Shown here one piece after another: positions 12,501 to 21,899 of a DNA stretch of 64,000 nucleotides; within the stretch, counting starts at the first letter, position 1, and each line of letters opens with the position of its first letter. A program made the translations under genes and the position numbers. Location: positions 1 to 64,000 of the forward strand of contig WTXD01000020.1 in assembly GCA_022496205.1 (NCBI GenBank), read 5' to 3'. This DNA comes from Gloeopeniophorella convolvens. Its lineage: Eukaryota; Basidiomycota; Agaricomycetes; Russulales. The notes beneath the pieces are model-generated. The model ran no database searches, was not told where the DNA came from, and saw only the letters and a list, made by a program, of their open reading frames with translations.

Positions 12501-13642
12501 GCTGGGTCTGCGCGTTCGATGATTCCTGCATCAAGCATTTCTAGTACTTTCTTATGTAGGTACGCGCGCTGTGGTGGCGTGAATGTGCGTTGCCGTGTCT
12601 TCATCGGGAGAGCGACGTCTTCGGGCACGTTGAAGGAGAGCGTCGCCTCCTTCGCTGGGATAACTTCCCTTACTGAAAGGGCAAAACAGTCAGCGTATGA
12701 TGTGATGAGGTTACGCACCTGGTCTTGCTGATCCTCAGTGAGGTCATCACCTATTTTGATTGCGCTCTGGATTGCTGCCACTCGAGCTGGCTTAAATGGT
12801 TCCGTTAGTCGCGTGTACTTATCAGGATCCGGTCGCAAGCCTTCGGTGGGGATTTCAGTCCAGTCGTCCCCAACTGTTCGGAAGTCACCCGTTGCGTCGC
12901 TGACTGGCATGACCGCGTTTGCTGTCTGTTCGTCATTACCTTGCTCCTCTGTCTCTCGCATGCATGCTATGGCCAGTTTGCGGATGCGGATTGTGCCAGC
13001 TGCATGGTCCCAGTATGGCCGGTTGACCTGGTTCGTAAGCGTCATGCGGTTGTTTCCGTTACTCACCTCGACTGTGTCTACTTCATAATCGTGCCGCGCG
13101 TTGAACAAATGCAGCAAGGGTTTTCCAAAAAGGAACTCCCATGTGCCGTTGCTATCAAAGACCTCAAAGCTGCCTGTTACCTTCACGCTGCCAAGTTCGA
13201 TAGTTCCGGTCCACTGAGCGAGTGATGGCACCAGCATGCCGTTTGCCATGCGTAGGATTCGTGTTGAGGGCTTCCCTTCTCCAAGCCGACGTTTGACCCG
13301 CCGGTACGTTCCTGTGCTCATTGCGCAGAGTAGAGCACCGTCATCAAATAGGGCACGTACGCGAATGATCTCGCCTTGTGGTCCATGAATCTTGACCTCA
13401 TGCATAAACGGCGTGGCTGCTTCACTGCTTTCTGCACCACCGACCACATACAAGTCCATGATGTCGTTCTTATTGACCGAGTCGATACATGCGGTTGTCG
13501 TGTTCGGAGGCGATTGGGGTTGGTCCCCACGCGGTTCCTCACCCCGCGTGGGACTATTGCTTCGGGCGCTATGCGAGCTGTGTGGGTCGTCCGTTTGCCC
13601 TCTACGTGGACGACCCCTCGCCGTTTCCCTGATCCCCGCTGC
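9485..13642 (-). CDS. pol: Ty3-type Pol polyprotein
   Basis: The frame is open from 13642 to 9485, with the first ATG at 13459 (1324 aa from there). Domains in order: retropepsin with FDDGAL in place of the usual D-[ST]-G; reverse transcriptase with FVDDGG as catalytic box; RNase H (TTDGCQEGFAGVLAQ ... ETDCQALKDTL, then DVRHVPGKFNTVADALSR); integrase with a zinc-binding start (H...H, CPECKNFG) and core residues in GDYLKL, MTDGGSHF and LVEGTNK. The frame also stays open upstream of the ATG to 13642 and overlaps the end of gag by 38 nt in a different phase. Pol is therefore more likely made as a Gag-Pol fusion by +1 frameshifting than from its own ATG. Confidence 0.92.
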   Translation of the reverse strand, partial: AAGIRETARGRPRRGQTDDPHSSHSARSNSPTRGEEPRGDQPQSPPNTTTACIDSVNKNDIMDLYVVGGAESSEAATPFMHEVKIHGPQGEIIRVRALFDDGALLCAMSTGTYRRVKRRLGEGKPSTRILRMANGMLVPSLAQWTGTIELGSVKVTGSFEVFDSNGTWEFLFGKPLLHLFNARHDYEVDTVEVSNGNNRMTLTNQVNRPYWDHAAGTIRIRKLAIACMRETEEQGNDEQTANAVMPVSDATGDFRTVGDDWTEIPTEGLRPDPDKYTRLTEPFKPARVAAIQSAIKIGDDLTEDQQDQVRNLITSYADCFALSVREVIPAKEATLSFNVPEDVALPMKTRQRTFTPPQRAYLHKKVLEMLDAGIIERADPAKIKCVSPTTLGQKAHEGAGLTIDELRQRINEQCEAAGLPVEFQVLQRAEASDKTPTPAQHNEPKWRICQNFRELNKHSKVAAMPQGDIRAKQHQLSGHRYISVIDFASGFYAVEIEADSRPYTAFYIEGLGHFWYVRMPFGLTGAPTAFAIVTALNLHDLIANGTLEIFVDDGGVASDTFEEMYNKLTRLLDRVRERKLSLSASKSQFFMTEVKFAGSRVGTRGVSPDLTKLTAVVEWPQPPSALKLQSYLGLTSHFRDHIRNYARIEGPLRSLVGQVRIPQPCSKATWRRAMDDFKLPEKWTEDHTKAFIALKTAITREPVLRGPRWDGTPFIVTTDGCQEGFAGVLAQQFPVTKADGTVIQKRAPIAFASKRTSATEAKYKPFMLEFAALKFSLDKFKDIIWGYPVEIETDCQALKDTLLSEKPSAVHARWRDSILAFQIIDVRHVPGKFNTVADALSRQWEGTLRAEDDGSEWTVQPDRDEDIGLINDILAVELKESDPEIETLRSRFTNEHLFVEVIDALIGQDSAPTLRDRKRARHRASQYMIEDGRLWRVHGGSSVRARARTECVSQAEAEKLAVEQHRGGGHLGRDATKIALLDRITSPNLDASIMRALKMCPECKNFGPTHLHALLQPITRRHPFELLVGDYLKLPTGKGGYKIVGLYLDVFSQHIWAFPYKMEVRAKHTVDALRTIFRHFVAPETFMTDGGSHFNAAEVREFCDTRGTKHHVTPAYSPWVNGLVEGTNKILLNVLRRLCAPTVGENDAPTDDKDILRAWPEHLDAAIDALNHRILPALKYSPKELLLGITANTARTPQVVVDTETSEFEAATHIAYVAQQHIDGYEAAVRHAAARKRAFDKRVLKDTGEVVFARGQLVQVYRSTLDGNFKTDRKLLPRWSQPYRVHTRIRNAYVLEELNGTSISGEFSARRLRAFHPRPGSQLEVEQKDWVQEHAQADAETDRRGEGTALFSRGGHGIGDDAVKGERDSEPIRERERERETVSEP
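9576..9587 (-). other. Polypurine tract
   Basis: On minus, GAGAGGGGGGCA lies directly before the 3' LTR, as expected for the plus-strand primer of an LTR retrotransposon. Confidence 0.65.
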
Positions 13643-15390
13643 TCAACCCACCATACCATCCGTCTGTCCCTCCGTCGAGTCCATCCATTGCAAGCATGAT
13701 GTTTGTTGCATACCGGTTGAACGGTCCTAAGGCGCTGCCACAAATGGCACGCCAGCGGCGCTCCTCAGCTGTGAGCGCATTCGGGTGGGGTGCCTTGTGT
13801 ACACAGTCTCTTGCGTTGTGCCCGATGGCACCGCATGAGTAACATTCACCTGAGCAGATTACCGATGTGCCCGGCTTGAGCGGGACTGGCGTGAGCTCTG
13901 TGACTGGTGCAGTTGGCACTCGTGACGCGTGCCACTGCGCCAGCTGCTGCTGATACGTATTCTTGCCTGCCGGGTTGTTGGCTGGTGTGGATAGGCCATG
14001 AGCCGTTGGCGTAGCTCTGCCTTTGCTGTCTCTGTCATTGGCGCTCGAGGCGGCCTCTGGTTAAACGCTGTGGGTACGGCAATGAGCCGTGGCACGCCTC
14101 CGCCTCCGGTCGGTTGCCCAGCCTGTGTTGGCTGGCTTGTGGTCACTGTTACAGGCTGCTGTACGTTCTGGTTGTGCTGTATGGCTAGTCTTCCCATCCG
14201 TGCCTGTAACAAAGCAACTGTTGGGTCCACGTGGTTGGCCTGCGCTTGTGTCTGCGCTTGCGCCTGCGCAGCGCTCAGTGCCGCATACTGATTCGATAGG
14301 TTTCCAGGCGCTCGGCTTGCGCCTGCCTCTCACACTCCTCTCTGGCCGTTCGCTGCAGCATTTCAACATCAATGACCTTGACTGCTGCTGTAAATGTAGT
14401 CCAGGTCATGAGCGAGGCGCTGGGGACATGAGCTTGAAGTGCATTTGGGAGGTTACGCAGCACATCTCGGAGATATTCGTTGCGGCTCTCGAGTCCACAA
14501 GCTGTAGCCTTTATGAGAGCCTCGTCAGCCCACGCAATGTGTGAGAATGTCGACACGCCCCGGAATTGGACACGTTCTCCCAGAACGTTAGCATCCAGCT
14601 TGTGCCCTTGCAGCTCTTCCGTTTTCTCGGTGTCCGTCTTTGCGATGGCCTGCGGTGGCGCCCACCGTGCCTGAAACGCCGGCTCCAGTGCAACCCAGTC
14701 GTCCGCTGTGGCCTTGGGTAGGCCGGCGAACCATTCATCTGCTGGCGAGCCTGAGGCGAGGCAATAGGAGAAGTAGCGTGCCTTTTCCTTGTCGCTGGCT
14801 ACCTTGGTGCTGGTCATAAAGAACCTGTTGAGAAAGCGGAGGAACTCCATGGGGTTCTCGTGTGGTTCACCTCCGAAGTCGCGCATCTCTCCAGTGGATC
14901 CAGAGTGCTGTGCAGGGTTTGCTGATCCAGTTGGCGTGGATGAGACGGCCATGTTCAGGTTGGGAATGGGAATGGGAATGGGAATGGGAATGGGAATGGG
15001 AATAGGAATGGGTGGGGGACTGGTTGGTGCTTTTGGGAATCGGAAGGCGGGTCGCGTCGGGCTAGGGTTCTCGGACTCGGTATTTGCACTGAGGTCCTCG
15101 TCGTGCTGGAAGATGTCTGGGCTAGGGTTGTCTAGGGCGCGGGCGACGCTCGCTTCGTCGTCAGAGGATTCTCGGAGCTCGGGCTCTACGGGGCTGCTAA
15201 CGGTTGGAGACGCTGCAAGGCTGGTGGGTAGGGAGCTAAAGTCTAGTGTCGTTGGAGTCGCTGCGTTGGGCGTCGTCGGAAGAGATGACTCAGGAGATAC
15301 GCCTGCTGTCGCAGGGAGAGTTGGTTTTGCAAGGAATCGGCCGTCTGGGCCTCGTGGTGGAAATGCACGTTTTTGGCCTCGTGTCATCAA
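13602..15390 (-). CDS. gag: Gag of Ty3-type element, in three phases
   Basis: The main frame 15390-14275 (371 aa) has a low-complexity N-terminus with an (Ile-Pro) run and a retrotransposon Gag domain (NPMEFLRFLNRFFMTS ... ADEWFAGLPKA). The coding signal then moves to a second phase (about 14310-13930, QAQAQTQAQANHVDPTVALL) and a third (13919-13602). The third holds a CCHC knuckle, CYSCGAIGHNARDC, at about 13841-13800. Both changes have the phase of one missing base. The final stop at 13602 lies 38 nt into the pol frame. Because the LTRs are identical, two independent decay events would be surprising. Sequence error, or less likely recoding, should be considered. Confidence 0.8.
14960..15008. 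repeat. GGGAAT hexamer microsatellite in gag
   Basis: About eight tandem GGGAAT units. Read on minus they encode an alternating Ile-Pro tract in the Gag N-terminal region. Six-base units keep the frame whatever the copy number. Confidence 0.9.
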
Positions 15391-15480
15391 CGCTGTGAGA
15401 CTGCCTCGTGGTGTGGTACTCGGTGCTGGTGCTCTTTGGGTGCTCTGATTCCAGTGTGATCTCGGTCGGGATTCGATCGC

Positions 15481-15493
15481 GCTCTCGTCACCA
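15481..15493 (-). other. Candidate primer-binding site
   Basis: On minus, three bases after the 5' LTR, the sequence TGGTGACGAGAGC begins with the TGG that pairs with a tRNA CCA end. I could not assign the tRNA. Confidence 0.55.
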
Positions 15494-15496
15494 CGT

Positions 15497-15652
15497 TGGA
15501 GGCGGCGCTGCCGCCGGGCGTAGAGTCAGAGGAGGAGGAGATTCGGCATTTCCCGGAGTAGCTACGGTTCAGATACAGTCTCGCGTTCTCTCTCGCGTTC
15601 CCGAATTGGCTCCGAGTCTCTCTCTCCCTTTACTGCGTCATCCCCTATTCCA
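15497..15652 (-). repeat. 5' LTR of Ty3-type element
   Basis: Partner of 9420-9575: same 156-bp length, same TG...CA ends, no difference seen. Followed by ACGC at 15653-15656, the second target-site copy. Confidence 0.9.
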
Positions 15653-15739
15653 ACGCGGGTGTCGCTCCGGGAGAATCCGAGACTTCTCTCCCTTCCTCCT
15701 CGCCCAGCGGCTCCGCCGCCTACACTGGCCCCGTGCCTG

Positions 15740-15982
15740 CTTATCAGTGCGCTGTTTGCGCGTGCCATACGGGTCGTGTGCGACGGTGGGGTGCGTGTGT
15801 GCGGAGGGCGAGCAGGTCCCGCACCAGGTGGTGTCCAGCGTCATCGTACATCCATACAGTACACAGATATGTACACTTTGTGCTACACGGCATTCTGTAC
15901 ATCGAGACGCAACTGAATGATTCAAATGAAGAGACGAAAGCAATGGAGCGTACTCTCGTGGATCGTTACAGACGCACGGCGC
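15740..15982 (-). repeat. Downstream module of TM genes, copy 1
   Basis: Contains the ACACCACCTGG / GATGTACG / CCATGTAGC-like sequence found downstream of TM2 (20690-20933), TM4 (32568-32800) and TM8 (59345-59600). It is part of the duplicated unit and holds no gene. Confidence 0.6.
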
Positions 15983-16440
15983 TCAGAGCGTACTGGTGCT
16001 GTTCGTGCAGCTGGCAGCCTTGGGCGGGTAGCGCGGGCCAGAGCCGCCGCCGTAGGCAGTCTGGCTCTGCAATCCAGGCGAGTGATCGATGATGACAACC
16101 TGCGGGAGGAGCGGCACGTGGGCGCAGCGGACCCACCAGCGCTGTGTCAAAAAGCAGCAGTGTGATGTGCAGCGCAACTGGCCGCCGTGCGTCAGCACGC
16201 GGGCGGAGGAGGGAGAGAGAGACGCACCAGAGACCGTATCGATGGCGGCGCGAACACCATCCGAGAGACCGCCGCGGTGGCGGGTAACACAGCTGTGTGA
16301 CCGGCAAATTATATCCGGGGAGAAGGAGGGAGAGAAAGGAGACAGTCGGATAGGTGGGGTAGCTGGCGCAGACTAGGAGGATGAGTGCAGCGAAGAGGGC
16401 GCGGCGGAAGGTGACCGATGAAGCACGTTGGTGAGGTGAA
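15983..16440 (-). pseudogene. Small membrane-protein gene TM1, decayed
   Basis: Copy of the TM3 gene. Exon 1 remnants (FRRALFAALILLVCAS) lie near 16420-16370. The exon 3 tail (SQTAYGGGSGPRYPPKAAS) ends at 15983. Relative to TM3 an extra A in the CACAGCG stretch near 16140 breaks the frame of the transmembrane segment, and no in-frame ATG is visible for exon 1. Confidence 0.6.
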
Positions 16441-17082
16441 GAGACAAGTGGCAGGCCCGTTGCGGGAAGGACGCCAGTGCCGCGCGAGATGAGTCGAGCT
16501 AACGCGTTCGGTAGGGCCAATGTCGATGCGAGTGCGACGGTGGCAGTTCAGCGTCCCTCTGTCGCTGTTCCATGTCGCGCAGTGCGACAGAGTCCCGAGG
16601 GGTGTTATTCCTTCACACTACAGCCGCAGCGAGGGTGGCGCTATAGCCGCAGCGGGGGATGAACATTGTCCTCTGGCCAGGGGGGTGTCCTGGCGGCGTC
16701 GAGGTCAATGGCAGTTGTCGTTGAGTATCCGGCCGTTGCCGGGCTGTCCTCAGCCACGGCATTTCGGAGGGTTTCGGAGGTGCCACCGTTACTCACCAGG
16801 CCTCTGCCGGGCATGGCCAGGATTGCCTTGCGCTGCACGCGCCGCCGGCACGCCTCCATGCGAGGCACCCTCAATCGTGGCTTCGGCCCGTGCGGCCACG
16901 ATGAGATACTAACATCTGCCACCGCTGGTCTTCTGTGGGTGGTCACAGTTCGACAACCTTTAATCACGTCGCCTTGCTTCTCATTTGAGCTTTTCGGTCC
17001 TACCCTGACCGTCATCCCGCGTACACTGGCTTCGTAGCATGGCCCCTAGTCCTACAATGGCTGTATCTATCCGAAAGGGCGA
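16441..17082. other. TM1 upstream region and unassigned DNA
   Basis: 16490-16740 matches the DNA upstream of TM2 and TM3. 16741-17082 contains several short open frames on both strands but none is recognisable or conserved elsewhere in the window. No gene is called. Confidence 0.4.
16721..16740 (-). promoter_or_regulatory. Conserved intergenic motif, copy 1
   Basis: Copy of the GGCAACGGCCGGA-type motif found in the spacer upstream of TM and F-box genes; here upstream of TM1. Confidence 0.35.
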
Positions 17083-19436
17083 TCACGCCCGGTTGCCACC
17101 AACTTCAACCAGTAACTCCTGCTGGTACACCTTTCCGACCACCAAGCCCTTCTCTTCAATGGTAGCATCACCTTGGGAACTGTCGCTGTCCTCGAGCGTC
17201 GACACGGGCCCAGTGAACCAGTACACCCCGCCGTATTTGGGGAAGTAAAAGTAGATGAGCGAGAGAATGATAACTCCGCCCCACACGACGACCGTGTAGT
17301 TCATCGTCGCAGCGGTCGGGCCCGGGCTCGTGGGAAACATGAACACAACGAGGATGAAGACCATCCACAGCGCTGATATCGTCGCCACGGGGAAGCTCTG
17401 CTCGCTATCAGACATCGAGCGTGCGTGCTCAAGACGGCAAACCGTGCTCACCAAGACGCCGAGGTGGAAGCGGCCGGGCTTGAAGTCGTTCTTGCCGAGC
17501 CAGCGCGCAGAGATCGGGATCAAGAACGCGAGGTACTGGCCGGCGACGCCGAGCGAGAATATTGCGCCGACCGCAGCTGCCCCCGCGAACGAAAGCAGTC
17601 CGAAGAGAAGCGCGATGGAGGCAGAGAACCAGACGGCGTGTATGGGTGTGTGGGTGTGTTTGTTCACGCGCCGGAGGAGTGTCGAGAATGGGAGTCCACC
17701 GTCACGGCTGATCAGCGAACGATAAGGGTCGTTCAGTCCGAGGAAGAGATGAGACAGACCTGAAGGCGAATATCTGCCTTGAACTGACTGTGAGCTGCGG
17801 GTTGAGTAAGAAGACACATCTGTCAGATATGGTGCAGAGCGCAACGTACGAGAGTCACGCCGATCATAAACCTATGAATGTCACTACGGGAAGAGGAGCG
17901 GAGGTAAGTGTCGGACTGACTGTATGACGATTACTACTCCCCAAACGGCCAGAGCGCCTCTCTTTCCGAAACTGTTGAACAGAATCTGGGAAAGGAAAGA
18001 AATTGGGCTGAACAATGGGGCGTAGAATGGTAATGCTACATACCTGGGCCATAGGCTGGCCGAATTCGCTGCCCGCGATAGCTTCCATATCTGTCCCCAT
18101 ATTGAACGCCAGGGCAATGTTGATTCCTTCGAGGCCAATCAGTTTAGATATTAATGCGCGCAGACGATCGCCCTTACCCCAGCCGACAATCAAGGCGACA
18201 ACTGTGGCGCCTGTAATGGCCCACGGGACAGCGAAGCTTGCATTCGATGCGTCTTCGCTGATGTGGACCGGAGCGTCATAGCCGCCTATAAAGTACTTAG
18301 TGTGGCGAGATCGAGCTGGAAGTGCGTGCATACCGAGCGTCCAGACGGGTACAATGAAGCTGAGTACTAAGGAAAATCCATCTGGCCATCCGGAAACTGC
18401 GGTCATGGATTAGTTAAAGACATATGCCAGCAGCGGTGCATGATGGCTCACGGTTCTGGATTCCTGAGCTGGTGAAAACCACCTTGGCCGAATTCTTGAA
18501 CTCCCTCGGAGTAGCCGCAGGTACCCCGATGATAATAGCAAAACACAACCTACGGAAAGTTGAGAGATATGACAATCTAACGAACAACGCCTGGCTTACA
18601 GAATATTGAGAGTGACGTATATGGGTTGTAATCGCGCCATGTACTTCGTGGATACGCTGCAAAGGAGACCATGTGCGACCAGGGTGGCGGCGTATACCCC
18701 GCTGTATGTTCCATGACCGTCAGCTCCGAGCCATGACAACGAGAGTAAATCCCGAACATACAAAGTCTGGGCTGACGTTGGTGCGAATGAGAGATCTGAT
18801 CCGATGCTTGCTGCTGCCATCACCTGCTCAGCGAATTGCCAGTCTAATCCAGCAAGCCCGGCAACGATGCCAATGGCATTCGAGTCTGTAGAACCGGTCA
18901 GTACACTCAGGTAAGGAAGGTGATAGATGCTGACAGCCAACGACCCAGGACAGTACGTTCTTGTAACGAGGAGACGAGAATCTGTGTGTCCAATAGTACA
19001 ATCCGCCGGATGTTGGAGCAGCGGATCCCAACTCTGCTATCGCCAAACCGACCGCGAGCAAGAAGGGGCTGCTTATGGCCCACTGTCGGTACCGATGAGT
19101 ATGTATGCGCATGTGCCGGAGCTAGTCGCGATCTTACCCCCCAGACAACCGCGAAAGGTCCGCCATTCGAAACAGCGAATGAAATAACAGAGCTACGAGG
19201 ACATTGGGGGGTCAGTAACGAGGCAGTAACAGCGAGACGCACGCTATAGAAGGAAACACCCCAATACCACCAAACGCTAACCCGAATAACTCCCAGGGCG
19301 TGAACTCGCGTCGGAGCTCCTGCTTGTATCCGAGACTGGCAAGAAGAAGCTCGTCACCATCAGTGACCCCCGTGAGCTTTCCTGGAAAAGGTGGGAGGTT
19401 AGGGGTGATCTCGACACGCTCACTGGGTACACGCAT
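17083..19436 (-). CDS. APC-family amino-acid/GABA-type permease
   Basis: Multi-exon gene on minus coding for a plasma-membrane amino-acid permease of the fungal GABA/choline permease type. Landmarks in order: N-terminus GDELLLASLGYKQELRREFT; SNGGPFAVVWG; LAIAELGSAAPTSGGLYYWT; SNAIGIVAGLAGLDWQFAEQ; VPAATPREFKNSAKV; GWPDGFSLVLSFIVPVWT; VHISEDASNASFAVPWAI; NIALAFNMGTDMEAIAGS; ILFNSFGKRGALAVWG; SRDGGLPFSTLLRR; PKYGGVYWFTGPV; stop at 17083. These follow the family's order and cover most transmembrane helices. They lie in different frames separated by roughly 50-60-bp GT-AG introns (for example donor after QPMAQ, acceptor TTTCCCAG). I chose the ATG at 19436 over the upstream one at 19481 because homology starts nearer it. 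It appears once here and is probably an ordinary host gene caught between duplicated blocks. I could not check every splice site. Confidence 0.85.
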
Positions 19437-19481
19437 TGCACAGAACAGAAGCAGTGGGTGGGACTGCTGAGAGAGGTTCAA

Positions 19482-20189
19482 GAGCAGCCTACTTATGCCA
19501 TCCGAGGCGCCATACTATCGCGTACGGCCTCCCCGCCCTCTGGCCTCACCCAGGGATGGAAAGACCGCCTAAGGGTCGGCGCAGCTCTGGGGTGCTTCTC
19601 AATCTGTTGGTAAACGTTAGGAAGTGCCTCGTGGCCCTGCTGAGGCTGATAGAGAAAGTTATTTAGCAGCAGAAGGACCTGCAGGCTACATTGGGTTGTC
19701 GCCGCTCTGTGCCCTGACTGATACGGGAGTGAAGGCGCTCGCAGACTTCTGACGCAGGCTCCTAACCAGCCGGCCTTTGGAGTGTCGCTATGAACCACAG
19801 TTCCAGACTTCAATGTTTTGTGGGATGAGGGATTGATATGAAGGCTTGTTTAAGAAATAATCCCACGAGATGTTTTACAATGTAAAACATGCAGAAATCT
19901 AATCATTACATTGACATCGCTATCTAATCATTATAAAAGAATGGCTTAATCCGATATTGAAACACCGATGAACTTTAAGTTCGGAGTCCGTAATATGTAT
20001 GTAAGATACTCACCCGGCGCATGCCGACCGGTGCCATGGCTAGCGACCAGTTGACAGAGTCATGGCCGCCGACCGGCGCTCGACGATTGGCGCGGCGTGT
20101 AAACGCCAAGTGCACATGGGAAAGGGCATCAAGTAGGCGACGCTTGGTACAGAATTCGACACCGTGTCCTGACCTGAGGGCTGTATCAT
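19482..20189. other. No supported gene
   Basis: The spacer upstream of the permease probably contains its promoter. 19850-19990 is AT-rich. No conserved open frame is seen. Confidence 0.4.
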
Positions 20190-20560
20190 TAAATCCGGTG
20201 TCGCCTTGTTCGCGATGTATTCGTGCAGCGCGCACTCTGCAGCGCGGCGCTGGGACTATGTCGCTGCTGGTGCGTAGGTCCCTGCCTACTCCGGTGGATG
20301 CCGACAGGACTCTAGCTCTAGCGCTCGGCGGGCGTCGAAGTGCGCCACAGCTACGTCGCGCAGCAGGCTTTCCACCACGTTGGCCGCCGCCTCAACAAAA
20401 CCGATAAAAGCCGCCGCGCCCCCAGTTTGTACTTGGCTTGACTGGTGGACAGGGACAGTCGCGGGCGCGCGCAGGGCTTGTGGGTGCCATCCGGTCCAGG
20501 CGAGCGACCATACGCACTGCGCGGCGGAGGACCGACAAGTGCTTGGCGTGTGTTGCTTAT
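20190..20560. repeat. F-box downstream repeat, copy 2
   Basis: Matches the DNA after F1 and after F2 (ATGTCGCTGCTGGTGCG near 20257), yet no F-box gene precedes it. It marks a duplication unit whose F-box gene is missing. Confidence 0.6.
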
Positions 20561-20689
20561 CAGACGCATGCGTGCTGTACGTTATGCGAATCTGATGCAC
20601 GGCGAACTTGTTTTGCGCGCGGACGGGATCAGGCACCTCGCGCGCATCTGTCAACTGCGCTATGCAGCTATTCGCCAGCCCCGTGCCTG

Positions 20690-20933
20690 ATTATCAGTGC
20701 GCTGCTTGCGCGTACGGATCTTGTGCGGCAGTGGGGTGCGTGTGCGTGCAGAGGACGGGCAAATCCCGCACCAGATGGTGCCCAATGTCATCGTACATGC
20801 ATACAGTACACAGTTATGTACACACACTTCGTACTACATGGCATTCTGTACACCGGGACGCTAGTGAATGAAGGCTAAAAAAAAATAGGAACAAAAGTAG
20901 TACACACCTCGTGGGCCGTTACGGACACCACGC
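20690..20933 (-). repeat. Downstream module of TM genes, copy 2
   Basis: Same module as 15740-15982, directly downstream of the TM2 stop codon. Confidence 0.6.
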
Positions 20934-21400
20934 TCAGAGCTTCTTGACGCTGTTCGCGCGGCGCGCGGCCTTGGGCGAGTAGCGCGGGCCAGAGCCGCCG
21001 CTGTAGGCGGTCTGGCTCTGCGACGAGAGCGCGTGGCCGTCGATGACGACATGCGGGAGGAGGGGCGCGCAGGCGCGGGGGCGGCGGACCCACCAATGCG
21101 TGGCGAAGAGCAGCAGCGCGATGCACAGCACGACTGGCCGCAGTGCGTCAGCACGCGGGCGGAGGACGGAGGGAGGGGCGCGCGCACCGAAGACAATGCC
21201 GATGGCGGCGCGGACGCAGCCCGAGAGGTCGCTGCAGTGGCGGGTGCCGGAACTGGGTGGACGGGCCGGTCAGGGTCTGGAAGGAGGAGGAAATGGAAGC
21301 AGGCGCACGGATCGGTAGGGCAGCTGGCGCGGGCTGCGGGGACAAACGTCGCGAAGAGGACGCGGCGGAGGTTGAAGCTGGCAGCAGATATGTGTTGGAG
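20934..21400 (-). pseudogene. Small membrane-protein gene TM2, start lost
   Basis: Exon 3 is intact: LCIALLLFATHWWV, then SQTAYSGGSGPRYSPK, stop at 20934. Exon 1 is recognisable (FNLRRVLFATFVPAARAS), but the position that is ATG in the TM6 fragment reads ATA here, a G-to-A change on the coding strand. No other in-frame ATG is near, so translation as in TM3 looks impossible. Confidence 0.6.
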
Positions 21401-21733
21401 CGGGGAGAGAGGCGGGCGGGCATCGTTGGTGCGGTGAAGAGGCAAGTGGCAGGCCCGTTGAGGGAAGGACGCCAACGTTGTTCGACAGCGGTCAAGGTAA
21501 GGCGTTCGGTAGAGCCAATGTCGATGCGAGTGTGGTGGCGACAGTGCTGTGCTTGCTGTCTGCTGCTGTTCGAATTTGCGCGGCGCGACAGAGTCCCCAA
21601 AGGGGAAAGGTTTGCTTCCTCATACGACAGCTGCAGCGAGGACGGCCGCGTTATCGCAAAGTTGTCCTCTGGGCCAGAGATGGTCCTGGGCGTCGAGGTC
21701 CATAATGGTTGTCGTTGTTGTTGTTCACGTTAA

Positions 21734-21757
21734 CTGAGTGTCCGGCCGTTGCCGCGC
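21734..21757 (-). promoter_or_regulatory. Conserved intergenic motif, copy 2
   Basis: GTCCGGCCGTTGCCGCGC between TM2 (minus) and F-box F2 (plus), a divergent pair. Confidence 0.4.
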
Positions 21758-21899
21758 GGACCTCAGCCGCTCTGCCCACAGCTCCCCACGGTCACGACGG
21801 CGCCGGCGTCAGGAGACGGCACGTACATGATCCTTTCCCCTTGGTCCGTTCTTTTGATCACCACTTCACGCCGTGTGGTGAGTCTGTCCCGGGTCACCC

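Larger units (their letters stand above)
9420..15652 (-). mobile_element. Ty3-type LTR retrotransposon, 6233 bp
   Basis: Complete element on minus: 156-bp LTRs, gag, pol with the order protease, reverse transcriptase, RNase H, integrase, a candidate primer-binding site, a polypurine tract and an ACGC target duplication. Integrase downstream of RNase H defines the Ty3 (Metaviridae) order. LTRs that read as identical imply recent insertion. It sits downstream of F-box gene F1 in duplicated flanking DNA and interrupts no recognisable gene. Confidence 0.93.

Noticed and set aside
14789..15448. 219-aa plus-strand protein with (Met-Gly) repeats
   Set aside because: Shadow of the GGGAAT hexamer on the strand opposite gag.
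20861..21475. 204-aa minus-strand protein and similar Pro/Ala/Arg-rich frames at 24753-25211 and 15966-16520
   Set aside because: They cross the splice sites of the TM genes in the wrong phase; the three-exon frame gives a coherent signal-peptide and membrane protein instead.
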